Positions 52,927 through 61,538 of a stretch of 64,000 bases of DNA are shown one piece after another. Source of the DNA: an uncultured Aquimarina sp. (GTDB lineage Bacteria > Bacteroidota > Bacteroidia > Flavobacteriales > Flavobacteriaceae); assembly GCA_937958985.1 (NCBI GenBank), contig CALGLV010000014.1:1-64000 (forward strand), in the 5' to 3' direction. Within the stretch, counting starts at the first letter, position 1, and every line of letters begins with the position of its first letter. Position numbers and translations under genes: made by a program. Under the pieces are notes generated by a model, which had not been told where the DNA came from, made no database searches, and saw only the letters and a program-made list of their open reading frames with translations.

Positions 52927-54513
52927 TTAGCTAAGTGACACTGTGCTTTTCGGGTTTTCATTAAAAAAGTCAACTATACTTATCGGGTTTTCAACAACTC
53001 CTCGTTTAGATATTAGTTTAACATTAATGTTTCTATTTCGTGCCTTAATAAGAAAATCTTCCAACACCTCTATAATATCATTGTCTAAATAGCGCGTTTT
53101 TAAAACGTCTATTTCTAGAAACGTATCTTTTGGAATTTCTTCCAACTCCCTCATAATAGCTCCTTTATTGAAAAAAGTCACTTCTTCTGCCAATTCCATT
53201 TTAACATTATGGCTCGTATCGTCGGACTCTTGAATATGAAGGAAATGAGAATTTTGATAGCTCTTAACCAATACTATTATAATACCTACGACTAAACCTA
53301 CACCAATACCTACTAGCAAGTTGAATTGAACTAATAATACTGTTACTAAAAAAGGTACGTATTGTTTCCACCCCAAACTAAACATTTTTTTGAATGTTGC
53401 TGGATTTGCTAATTTATAACCAACGATTAATAGTATAGCCGCTAAAACCGATAATGGAATTAAATTCAATACCGTTGGAATAGCTATAACAGAAATTAAT
53501 AATAAAAACCCATGAATAATAGCTGCTAATTTTGTTCGCCCTCCAGATTGAATATTAGCAGAACTACGAACAATTACCTGCGTTATAGGTAAGCCTCCAA
53601 TTAATCCTGAAACTATATTTCCGATTCCTTGTGCATACAACTCCCTATTAGTAGGTGTAATTCGTTTTCGAGGATCTATTTTATCGGTTGCTTCTACACA
53701 AAGAAGGGTTTCTAAACTTGCTACTAAAGCTATCGTAAATCCTGTAATTAATATTTTAGTATCAGAAATTGCTTCAAAATTAGGAAAGGTAAACTGACCT
53801 AAAAAAGAATCAAAACTATCAGGAACAGGCACACTTACAAGGTGTTTTGTGCTAATTCCCCAAAAATCATTCCCCATAGTAAGAACAGCATATACTATTC
53901 CAATTACAACAACTGCAAAAGGCCCTTGTATTAATGTGAATATTTTACCTTTTTTAGCTAAAACGCTACTCCAAAAAATCATTAATAGTAAAGAAAATAC
54001 TCCCAACAGTGTAGGCCCAAATGAGGGGTCTCCGATGGCATTAATTATTTGTGAAATGGTATTATCACCATTTATTTGAAAAAAAGCAAAATCCCCTTCT
54101 GGATCGTTGTCATAACCTACAAAGTGAGGAATTTGTTTTAGAATAATTATAATCCCAATACCTACTAACATTCCTTTAATTACAGATGAAGGAAAATAAT
54201 ATCCTATAACACCAGCACGAAGAATACCAAAAACTATTTGAATTACACCCCCTAGCACCACTGCTACTAAAAAATTTTCGTAACCAAAATCGGCTATTGC
54301 TGCAAGTACTATTGCGGCCAAACCAGCCGCAGGACCACTAACTCCTACATTTGATCCACTTATTGAACCAACCAAAACACCTCCTATTATACCTGCAATC
54401 ATTCCTGCAAAAGGCGGTGCACCACTCGCTAAAGCTATACCTAAACATAAGGGCAATGCTACAAAAAACACTACTAAACTTGCTGGCAAGTCATTTTTTA
54501 AAAATTTAAACAT
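52927..54513 (-). CDS. SulP-family anion transporter, probably for bicarbonate
   Basis: This 528-residue protein has an N-terminal membrane domain of the SulP/SLC26 fold (about 10-420, roughly 12-14 helices). The conserved VSGPAAGLAAI, the FPSSVIKGMLVGIGIIIILKQ region (described in parts) and the ANIQSGGRTKLAAI segment are visible. A C-terminal STAS domain follows (about 440-528). SulP proteins import sulfate, bicarbonate or dicarboxylates. The adjacent carbonic anhydrase makes bicarbonate the likeliest substrate, but this is inference from context. A good promoter lies about 60 bases upstream. Confidence 0.9.
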   Translation of the reverse strand: MFKFLKNDLPASLVVFFVALPLCLGIALASGAPPFAGMIAGIIGGVLVGSISGSNVGVSGPAAGLAAIVLAAIADFGYENFLVAVVLGGVIQIVFGILRAGVIGYYFPSSVIKGMLVGIGIIIILKQIPHFVGYDNDPEGDFAFFQINGDNTISQIINAIGDPSFGPTLLGVFSLLLMIFWSSVLAKKGKIFTLIQGPFAVVVIGIVYAVLTMGNDFWGISTKHLVSVPVPDSFDSFLGQFTFPNFEAISDTKILITGFTIALVASLETLLCVEATDKIDPRKRITPTNRELYAQGIGNIVSGLIGGLPITQVIVRSSANIQSGGRTKLAAIIHGFLLLISVIAIPTVLNLIPLSVLAAILLIVGYKLANPATFKKMFSLGWKQYVPFLVTVLLVQFNLLVGIGVGLVVGIIIVLVKSYQNSHFLHIQESDDTSHNVKMELAEEVTFFNKGAIMRELEEIPKDTFLEIDVLKTRYLDNDIIEVLEDFLIKARNRNINVKLISKRGVVENPISIVDFFNENPKSTVSLS

Positions 54514-54572
54514 AATATTGTGATTAAATATTAATAGTGAAATTACTTTTAATATTAATTTTTAAGTTAAAG

Positions 54573-54602
54573 CAAATATAAAACTGTCTTATGCAAAAGC
54601 AA
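54573..54602 (-). promoter_or_regulatory. Promoter of the SulP-carbonic anhydrase operon
   Basis: On the minus strand TTG (54600-54602), a 19-base spacer and TATATTTG (54573-54580) match both promoter elements exactly, 59 bases before the start codon. Confidence 0.75.
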
Positions 54603-54722
54603 CAACTTATTTTTAAAATTAAAACCTAACAATCCGTCAATTTTAATTTCGACACCTCACAAAAAGAAGCATAAAATAACTCAAAATTCAAAAAAATAAC
54701 GCTCTAAAGAAAACACTGCTGC

Positions 54723-55760
54723 TTATATTACACCTTGCTTCTTACTTCGCTTTTTACCTACCCACTCTATAAATAGAACTACCCCAATACCTATAAATAT
54801 CCACAATATTGCGATATTAGTTTCAGAAGAAAATTCGGGTAAATAACGTTCGTAATGGTCTAAAACTAAATTTTTATTCTGATCCAACAGAAAAGAACCA
54901 TTATCTAGAATTTTAAATACTTTATTTTTCCATGGCCAAACTACACCTAATGAACCAATTATAAATCCTATAATTACAGCAAAGGTTTCATTTTTAAATT
55001 TTTTCAATAATGCTCCTAATACATGAGACAGGCTCACTAATCCTGTAATTGAACCTAATGTAAAAACGAAAAGAACTTTTAGTAATCTTAGTTGTTTTTG
55101 ATCTTTTAAAAATGAGTAATCATTTTTAAAAATCAGGGCAAATATATCATAAAGAGCATTTACGGAATCCACTAAAAGCAACACGTAATTCCCTAATAAA
55201 ATTAGAATAAACGAACCTGAAAGCCCTGGCAATGTCATACCAGAAACCCCAATAATACCGCAGATGAAAACGAACCATAAATTATCATTTTGTGTAGCTG
55301 GTGTCATTAAGCTTATACCAACTCCTACCAAAACTCCTAAAAAAAGTAATATCCCGTTTTTAAAACGCCAGCCTTCATAATTTTTTGAAATATAAAGTAC
55401 CGAACCTATAATCATTCCAAAAAACAGAGACCATACATATAGTTCATTCCGACTTAAAAAATAGTCGAGCAATTTTGATACACTAAAATAACTTACGAGC
55501 ATTCCTAGGATTAATAGCCCTAAAAAATTACCATTAATATAATTCCAAAAACTTTTAAACCTAAAACTAAAAAAAAGCTTAAATGCTTTAAAATTTACCT
55601 TTTGTAGTGAATAAATAAATTCTTCATAAAAACCACCTACAAAAGCAACTACACCACCTGAAACTCCTGGAACTTTATTAGCAGTACCCATAGCAATTCC
55701 TTTTAATATTAAAAAAATATTATTTGCTAGGTTACGCTTTTCAAGTTGTAGTTTAGGCAT
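54723..55760 (-). CDS. DUF368 membrane protein, second tandem copy
   Basis: This 345-residue membrane protein has the two inverted DUF368 signatures KGIAMGTANKVPGVSGG (near residue 18) and GMTLPGLSGSFILILLGNY (near 175), with about nine helices. The family (PopT) has been reported to recycle undecaprenyl phosphate across the inner membrane for wall and polysaccharide synthesis. In this copy the first signature reads ANKVPGVSGGVVAF rather than the ADVVPGVSGGTIAF of its neighbour. It overlaps the upstream DUF368 gene by eight bases and closes the operon. Confidence 0.88.
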   Translation of the reverse strand: MPKLQLEKRNLANNIFLILKGIAMGTANKVPGVSGGVVAFVGGFYEEFIYSLQKVNFKAFKLFFSFRFKSFWNYINGNFLGLLILGMLVSYFSVSKLLDYFLSRNELYVWSLFFGMIIGSVLYISKNYEGWRFKNGILLFLGVLVGVGISLMTPATQNDNLWFVFICGIIGVSGMTLPGLSGSFILILLGNYVLLLVDSVNALYDIFALIFKNDYSFLKDQKQLRLLKVLFVFTLGSITGLVSLSHVLGALLKKFKNETFAVIIGFIIGSLGVVWPWKNKVFKILDNGSFLLDQNKNLVLDHYERYLPEFSSETNIAILWIFIGIGVVLFIEWVGKKRSKKQGVI

Positions 55761-56673
55761 TTTCCCTTTTTGCTATTTTTTCTAAAGATAATATCAATAC
55801 AAAACCAATGACCATAAAAAGAACAGCCATAAAAACAAATGGCTCTCCATTATAATTTTGAGGCAATACTGAAGCTTCTTTTACAATATGCACTTTTTCA
55901 TTAATTGTTATCGATTGTAGTGTTTTTTTCCATGGCCAAATTTTATTTAGGGATCCTAATATAAAACCTGTTAAAATTACAAGTGTCGTATTTTCGTATT
56001 TAGAAAACAACCACCTTAAGAGCCTTGAAAAAGACAATATCCCAACAATACATCCTGTAAAAAAAACAAGTAGTTTTTTAATTTCCATATTATGCACCGC
56101 TGTACTTATTGTTGAATAAGCCCCTAACAAAACCAAAATAAATGATCCCGAAATACCTGGCAAAATCATTGCACAAATAGCAATGGCACCACATACAAAC
56201 AAATACAACAAACTCTCAGAACTATCTATAATATTCATTTTTGTTATTAAGAATGCCCCTATAGCACTTATAACAAACAATAAAATAGCCAACGGACTCC
56301 AGTTTGTTATTTGTTTACCTATAAAAATAATGCTAGCTGCTACTAAACCGAAGAAAAAAGACCAAATTTGTACTGGGTGATTTTCTAATAAATAATGCAT
56401 TAAATGCATAACACTTAAAGCACTTATGAATATTCCTGCAAGAATAGATACTAAGAAATTTGCGTTAGCTTTTTGCCAAAAAGCTTTAAACCCTTCTTTC
56501 TTTAAAGTAACAATTAACCCTAAATTTATATTTGAAATACTATCTATAAGCTCTTTATAAATTCCCGATATAAAAGCTATTGTACCTCCTGAAACACCCG
56601 GAACTACATCTGCAGCTCCCATAGCCATTCCTTTTAAAAATAAAACAATGTGTTTTTTTAATGCGTTTCCCAT
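55753..56673 (-). CDS. DUF368 membrane protein, first tandem copy
   Basis: This 306-residue membrane protein carries KGMAMGAADVVPGVSGGT (near residue 13) and AMILPGISGSFILVLLGAY (near 165), both hallmarks of DUF368. Some eight to nine helices can be drawn. It is the more canonical of two tandem copies; family members act as polyprenyl-phosphate transporters. It is translated 51 bases after the TPR gene and overlaps the next copy by eight bases, so the three genes look like one operon. Confidence 0.9.
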   Translation of the reverse strand: MGNALKKHIVLFLKGMAMGAADVVPGVSGGTIAFISGIYKELIDSISNINLGLIVTLKKEGFKAFWQKANANFLVSILAGIFISALSVMHLMHYLLENHPVQIWSFFFGLVAASIIFIGKQITNWSPLAILLFVISAIGAFLITKMNIIDSSESLLYLFVCGAIAICAMILPGISGSFILVLLGAYSTISTAVHNMEIKKLLVFFTGCIVGILSFSRLLRWLFSKYENTTLVILTGFILGSLNKIWPWKKTLQSITINEKVHIVKEASVLPQNYNGEPFVFMAVLFMVIGFVLILSLEKIAKRENA

Positions 56674-56724
56674 TCCTAACGTTATGATATTTTCAAAGCT
56701 AGTTAAAATTGAATGAGAAAAAAA

Positions 56725-58119
56725 CTATTTAAGATAAGAAGCAAAAATTTGTTTAACTGTTTCTTTTTGAAAAACATCAGGAAATAATTCCTCTAGGATA
56801 ATACTAAATTCAGCATCTATCTTCAACGCTGTTCGCAGGCAATTTTCAGCCTCGTCTTCAGATTTCATTTCATAATTAACTCCTGCTAATCGATACAATA
56901 TTTCAACATTTTCGGGGTAATATTCCAAGCCTTGTTCTAAACAAACAACTGTAGCTTCTTTTTCTCCTATGAGCCATAAAACATCCGATCTATCTAACCA
57001 ATTTTGTAATGCAGTATTCCCCATTTCAATTGCTTTGCGATACCCTCGTTCTGCTTCTTCATAAAAGCCCAACTCCCTGTTTATTTTCGCATAACGTTTC
57101 CAGTAATTCCAGTTTTCTGAATCAATATCAATCGCTTTATTAATAAAAACCAATGCTTTTTGATATTCTTTATTTCTTTTATAAAAATCTGTAATTGCTA
57201 GCCACCCTTTATCTAGTAAAGGATCTTCTGTTACTGCTTTATTAAAATTTTCTAATGCTTTTTCTTTATTTTTTAATTTCTCGTAGCACTTTCCTATCCT
57301 TAAATAAGCATATGAAGTAGGGTCTTCAATAGATAATGTTAATGTATAAAGCTCTATCGCCTCTAAATATTCATTCGATTTTTCTAAAATTTTAGCTTTT
57401 TCAATATAGGCGCCTACAAAAGTATCGTCGCTTATAATTGCAAAATCAAAAGCGGCTATTGCTTTTTTATAATCTTTTACATCATTATACTGTAAACCTA
57501 GTTGATGCCATGCGATTTCACAATAAGGATTTTTATCTAAAAATTTAGTTAGAAAACTAATAGCCCCTTCGGTATCATCTAAATACACATAGCAATTTAT
57601 ACTATTGTATAATGCAGAGTAATCATCTGGATCTATTTCCAAACACTTTGCAAATTGCTTTTTAGCATTTTCAAAATCATCAGCAAATAAATATTCCATC
57701 CCTAAAAGCGCCAACACATCTGCTTGATCATCTGCATGATATAACGCTTTATTAAGTTCCTCAATAGCTTCTTTATGTAAAGACTGTTTAGATAAGATGG
57801 ATGCTTTTTGTATCAAGACCTCGCTGTCTTCCGGATCAAGCTCTTGAATTTTAGAAAGTAACTCTTGTGCTTTTTCTAATTTATCTTCAAAAATTAATAT
57901 TTCAACCTGCAATAATTGCAAGGATGTAACTTGAGGGTGTTGAGAAAGCCCTAGAGATATTGCTTTTTTTGCATTTTGAACCATTCCGTGATCCATATAA
58001 TAATGAATGATAAACTCAAATTCTCCTGAATCAAAAAAAAGAACTTCATTCGACTTTAACATCGCTTCGTATTTTTCTAAAGCAATATTTTGATTATCCT
58101 CATGATCATCTACCTGCAT
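56725..58119 (-). CDS. Tetratricopeptide repeat protein
   Basis: This 464-residue protein is made almost wholly of TPR units (about eleven) from residue 40 to the end. Repeats include ALLGMEYLFADDFENAKKQF, AYLRIGKCYEKLKNKEKALENF and LYRLAGVNYEMKSEDEAE (each a helix pair with the usual small and aromatic positions). There is no signal peptide or membrane helix, so it should be a cytoplasmic scaffold. It is the first gene before the two DUF368 genes, 51 bases upstream, which suggests a link to envelope lipid-carrier traffic; no partner can be named. Confidence 0.85.
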   Translation of the reverse strand: MQVDDHEDNQNIALEKYEAMLKSNEVLFFDSGEFEFIIHYYMDHGMVQNAKKAISLGLSQHPQVTSLQLLQVEILIFEDKLEKAQELLSKIQELDPEDSEVLIQKASILSKQSLHKEAIEELNKALYHADDQADVLALLGMEYLFADDFENAKKQFAKCLEIDPDDYSALYNSINCYVYLDDTEGAISFLTKFLDKNPYCEIAWHQLGLQYNDVKDYKKAIAAFDFAIISDDTFVGAYIEKAKILEKSNEYLEAIELYTLTLSIEDPTSYAYLRIGKCYEKLKNKEKALENFNKAVTEDPLLDKGWLAITDFYKRNKEYQKALVFINKAIDIDSENWNYWKRYAKINRELGFYEEAERGYRKAIEMGNTALQNWLDRSDVLWLIGEKEATVVCLEQGLEYYPENVEILYRLAGVNYEMKSEDEAENCLRTALKIDAEFSIILEELFPDVFQKETVKQIFASYLK

Positions 58120-58236
58120 ACTCTGAAAGTTTCTGTTAACTAAAGTTACATTAAAAAAAAGGGAATAAATACATCAAAAAATATTGTTCCTATAAAGTAA
58201 TTAACAATACCTGACGATAAATTCGTGTAACTAAAA

Positions 58237-59100
58237 CTATTTTAAAAAGCTTTTTAAAGTACTAGGAGCTTTATTCGTTTTATGAATACTAGCTGTTTCT
58301 TTAAAAGATTGAATGCTTATTAACGAATTTCCTAAAATATAAGTATTCGTTTTGCCTGTTACATCTAAAGTTAACTTATCTGCTACATTAATATAACTAT
58401 CTGCATCTTCTGAAGCTGAAAATGTTGTTATTCCTGAAACCAATTCGGCACTATTTAAAAAACTATCGCCTGTTATTTGAAAAATACTGTTAGCCGCTTT
58501 ACCACTCAAAACAAGCTTACTTTTTGAGTTTTGCAAAACACTCATGTTATTTGTTGTTGCATTAATTTTCATATCAGCAGCATCTGTAACATTTAACGAA
58601 AGGACGTCGCTATTACCATTTGCTTCTATTTCCGATTTGTTTTTTGCGAAAAAAGTGGCGTTTTTTGCCTCAAAATTCAACGCTACTTTTGAATTCTCAA
58701 AAGATTCTACATTAATTTTTTCTGACAGTAATTTATCCTTACTTGTCAACTCAGCTTTACCTTTTACAAAAATATTTGTCAATTTACTATTCACTCCAAT
58801 TTCTACAAACAATCGTTTGTATCTCGAAAATTGTTTAGTTGCATTAATTTCTAATTTCCCGTCTGTTACTTTTACACTAATATATTGATGAAAGTTACTG
58901 TCGGCATCGATACTAACAGTTGGTGTTGATTTTAACACCAACTCAACCTCAAACAAATCACCAACTTCTAAACTGGTAAACTCTTCTACAACTTGTGTTT
59001 TAAGTTCTGGTAATTTACTTCCTTTTATTTTTTCTTTTTTTTCTTGACCTAATACCAATAAAGGAATCAGTATCGATAAAACTAGTATTATTTTCTTCAA
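58237..59100 (-). CDS. Secreted DUF2807 (GIN domain) protein
   Basis: This 287-residue protein has a signal peptide (about 1-18, ending VLGQ) and a region of short, regular strands from about 40 to 260. It begins with FTSLEVGDLFEVELVLKS, the typical opening of the putative auto-transporter adhesin head GIN (DUF2807) domain, which forms a right-handed beta-helix-like fold. Function is unknown; such proteins are abundant in Bacteroidota envelopes. It has no lipobox. It stands alone, 117 bases upstream of the TPR operon on the minus strand. Confidence 0.78.
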   Translation of the reverse strand: MKKIILVLSILIPLLVLGQEKKEKIKGSKLPELKTQVVEEFTSLEVGDLFEVELVLKSTPTVSIDADSNFHQYISVKVTDGKLEINATKQFSRYKRLFVEIGVNSKLTNIFVKGKAELTSKDKLLSEKINVESFENSKVALNFEAKNATFFAKNKSEIEANGNSDVLSLNVTDAADMKINATTNNMSVLQNSKSKLVLSGKAANSIFQITGDSFLNSAELVSGITTFSASEDADSYINVADKLTLDVTGKTNTYILGNSLISIQSFKETASIHKTNKAPSTLKSFLK

Positions 59101-59250
59101 ATTATTCTATTTTTATTTTGTGAGTAAACTTATAGCATTTTACTATAGCTGAAAAAACATGTTTCAAAAATTATTCCATACTTATTAACAGTAGGTATAA
59201 AAAACCTTTTTTAAGCTTATTTTTTATAACTTGAGTAACTAAACAATACT

Positions 59251-59706
59251 ATGGAAATCACAAATCGTAATTTAAATCGTTTTTTATTTTTAAAACTTCC
59301 TGCCGCATGGTGGTCTGGAGTTAGGGTCACAAAAATTACTTCAGAAACATGCAACGCTAATGTTACCCACAAATGGATTAATCAAAACCCTTTTAAATCG
59401 ATGTATTTCGCAGTACAAGCTATGGCTGCCGAACTTACCACAGGAGCATTAGTAATGTGGCATATTAAAAAGAGTGGTCATAAAATATCTATGCTAGTAG
59501 CTCAAAACAAATCTTCGTTTACAAAAAAAGCAACTGGTAAAATTCGTTTTACCTGTATTGATGGTCACAAAGTCAAAGAAGGTATTGCCAAGGCGATAAA
59601 CAGTAATGAAGGTCAAACATTTTGGCTAAAGTCAGTTGGTCTAAATAAAGACAATATCACTGTTTCTACTTTTGAGTTTGAATGGACTATTAAGGTGAAG
59701 AAATAA
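59251..59706 (+). CDS. DUF4442 hotdog-fold protein
   Basis: This 151-residue protein fits the DUF4442 family, a hotdog-fold group related to acyl-CoA thioesterases. The conserved block NPFKSMYFAVQAMAAELTTGAL places the helix of the hotdog, with a Glu in the catalytic region (AAELTTG). The N-terminal LKLPAAWWSGVRV is typical. Substrate and activity are not established. It is cytoplasmic and appears monocistronic. Confidence 0.82.
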   Translation: MEITNRNLNRFLFLKLPAAWWSGVRVTKITSETCNANVTHKWINQNPFKSMYFAVQAMAAELTTGALVMWHIKKSGHKISMLVAQNKSSFTKKATGKIRFTCIDGHKVKEGIAKAINSNEGQTFWLKSVGLNKDNITVSTFEFEWTIKVKK

Positions 59707-59741
59707 TAATTTAACAAATTTTTAATGCAACACTTAAACAC

Positions 59742-59768
59742 TTGTTAAGTCTTTATTTTGTAGTTTCG
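59742..59768 (+). promoter_or_regulatory. Promoter of the 64-residue protein gene
   Basis: TTG (59742-59744), a 16-base spacer and TAGTTTCG (59761-59768, one mismatch) lie upstream of the small gene, leaving a leader of roughly 60 bases. Confidence 0.45.
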
Positions 59769-59834
59769 AGTTAATTACATGTTGACACACAAACTATTAA
59801 CCCTAAAACGAATACAACTTATTAATCAAAATCT

Positions 59835-60029
59835 ATGGCAAGAGCTATGTTTGAATACACTATTTCAGTGTTAGAAAAAGTAAGTTTTGACGTAAATCTG
59901 TTTACAAAAGAAGTTAAGAAAGCACTACAATGCTTACTTCCTCACGAAATAGAAGAACTTAAAATTTATATTGAAAGACTAATTATCAAGAAACCTCAAT
60001 TGGCATCTTGTTTAACGTTAACTTATTAA
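59835..60029 (+). CDS. Small helical protein of unknown function
   Basis: This 64-residue protein starts MARAMFEYTISVLEKVSF and continues as two amphipathic helices (about 5-30 and 34-53, LLPHEIEELKIYIERL). Proteins with this plan occur widely in flavobacteria as I remember them, without a known function. It has its own promoter and ends two bases before a strong terminator, so it is a stand-alone transcription unit, which supports a real gene. No signal peptide or membrane segment. Confidence 0.75.
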   Translation: MARAMFEYTISVLEKVSFDVNLFTKEVKKALQCLLPHEIEELKIYIERLIIKKPQLASCLTLTY

Positions 60030-60031
60030 AT

Positions 60032-60069
60032 AAAAAATCCCGAATTGAAATTTCAATTCGGGATTTTTT
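60032..60069. terminator. Bidirectional terminator between the two small genes
   Basis: Perfect palindrome with 19-base arms centred at 60050/60051, core ATCCCGAATTGAAA and complement, with A and T runs at its ends. Confidence 0.92.
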
Positions 60070-60087
60070 ATTTAGATGGACTCACTT

Positions 60088-60465
60088 TTAGTAAAGTTCA
60101 CTCCATAAATTATCTCGATACAATTTAAGATCGATAATGTTATTTTTATTTTCCAAGTCCTTAAACAACGATACTAAATAAGATAAACTTTCTTTAGGAT
60201 CTATTTCACCTTGAGCTACACTTACAACTTCTCCATTTTCATCCTCTATTGGCTCATCATCAGGTATTGCTATTTCAAAATTATCGTTTTGTTCGATATA
60301 TTCGTACGTTAAACGCAACACTTTAGTAGCTAACGGATTTTGCTGCTTTTTAGCAAATACCCTAAGCTCCTTTAAGTCCTCTACAACTGTATTTATTATA
60401 ATTCCTGCGTGATCTAAATCTCCTAAGATTTTAGTTACCAGCTTTTGGGCTTTATTACTTTCCAA
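60088..60465 (-). CDS. Conserved-looking small protein of unknown function
   Basis: I do not recognise this 125-residue protein. It is mostly helical, with an acidic centre (IPDDEPIEDENGE, about 67-79) flanked by a helix-rich N-terminal half and a C-terminal helical part. It has no cysteine, signal peptide or membrane segment. It forms its own transcription unit, ended by the shared terminator at 60032, and is divergent from menB. Normal codon use and a bounded unit argue that it is genuine. Confidence 0.7.
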   Translation of the reverse strand: MESNKAQKLVTKILGDLDHAGIIINTVVEDLKELRVFAKKQQNPLATKVLRLTYEYIEQNDNFEIAIPDDEPIEDENGEVVSVAQGEIDPKESLSYLVSLFKDLENKNNIIDLKLYRDNLWSELY

Positions 60466-60594
60466 AATAAGTATAGTTTGATGTTAATGTTATGTAATTT
60501 TCTGAAATCGAAAAAAACTCTTAAATGCAAATGTAATGTATTCCTATATTTTTTTAATGTTTAAAACTTTCAATTTTAAGGTTTCATCAAAAAG

Positions 60595-60625
60595 TTGGGC
60601 AATGCACAGAAATAGCCTATTTTTG
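60595..60625 (+). promoter_or_regulatory. menB promoter
   Basis: TTG (60595-60597), a 20-base spacer and TATTTTTG (60618-60625) match the Bacteroidota consensus exactly. The start codon follows 18 bases after the -7 box, so the leader is about 12 bases. Confidence 0.8.
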
Positions 60626-60643
60626 AAAATAAAGCCCTAATAC

Positions 60644-61483
60644 ATGAGCACTATCAACTGGCAAATTGTTAAAGAATTTGAAGACATTACCTATAAAAAA
60701 AGTAACGGCGTAGCACGTATCGCATTTAACAGACCTGAGGTTCGTAATGCTTTTCGTCCAAAAACAACTAGCGAACTTCTTGTTGCTTTACAAGATGCTC
60801 AAGAAGATACTGACATTGGAGTTGTTTTAATTTCGGCCGAAGGACCGTCTCCAAAAGATGGAGTGTACAGTTTTTGTAGCGGTGGTGACCAAAAGGCAAG
60901 AGGCCATCAAGGATATGTAGGTGACGATGGCTATCATCGATTAAATATTTTAGACGCTCAGCGTGTTATTCGCTTTATGCCAAAAGCTGTAATTTGTGTA
61001 GTTCCTGGATGGGCTGTCGGCGGAGGACACAGCTTACATGTTGTGTGCGACATCACATTAGCAAGTAAAGAACATGCTATTTTTAAACAAACAGATGCCG
61101 ATGTTACCAGTTTTGATGGCGGTTATGGATCGGCTTACTTAGCTAAAATGGTGGGTCAAAAAAAAGCCCGTGAAATTTTCTTTTTAGGAAGAAATTATTC
61201 GGCACAAGAAGCTTATGAAATGGGAATGGTGAATGCCGTAATACCCCATGCTGAATTGGAAGATACAGCATACCAATGGGCTCAAGAAATCTTAGAAAAA
61301 TCTCCTACTTCTATTAAAATGCTAAAATTCGCCATGAATTTAACGGATGATGGCATGGTAGGCCAACAAGTATTTGCTGGTGAAGCTACTCGCTTAGCCT
61401 ATATGACAGAAGAAGCTAAAGAAGGTAGAGATGCTTTTCTTGAAAAACGCAAGCCCAACTTTGTTAAAAAGTGGCTTCCATAA
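60644..61483 (+). CDS. menB: 1,4-dihydroxy-2-naphthoyl-CoA synthase
   Basis: This 279-residue crotonase-fold enzyme closes the second ring of menaquinone from o-succinylbenzoyl-CoA. Diagnostic blocks are the CSGGDQKARG oxyanion-hole segment, VVPGWAVGGGHSLHVVCD, TDADVTSFDGGYGS with the catalytic Asp, and the C-terminal EGRDAFLEKRKPNF. Menaquinone is the expected donor to the alternative complex III encoded at 35-47 kb. Other men genes are not in the window. ftsK follows after 55 bases and may be co-transcribed. Confidence 0.97.
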   Translation: MSTINWQIVKEFEDITYKKSNGVARIAFNRPEVRNAFRPKTTSELLVALQDAQEDTDIGVVLISAEGPSPKDGVYSFCSGGDQKARGHQGYVGDDGYHRLNILDAQRVIRFMPKAVICVVPGWAVGGGHSLHVVCDITLASKEHAIFKQTDADVTSFDGGYGSAYLAKMVGQKKAREIFFLGRNYSAQEAYEMGMVNAVIPHAELEDTAYQWAQEILEKSPTSIKMLKFAMNLTDDGMVGQQVFAGEATRLAYMTEEAKEGRDAFLEKRKPNFVKKWLP

Positions 61484-61538
61484 CTTTTAGCTTACCTATA
61501 AATAAATTATTCTTAAATTAAAAAACAAAACAACCTGA

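Noticed and set aside
52920-52973. Longer start for the carbonic anhydrase
   Set aside because: It would overlap the SulP gene by 47 bases and adds residues unlike the family N-terminus.
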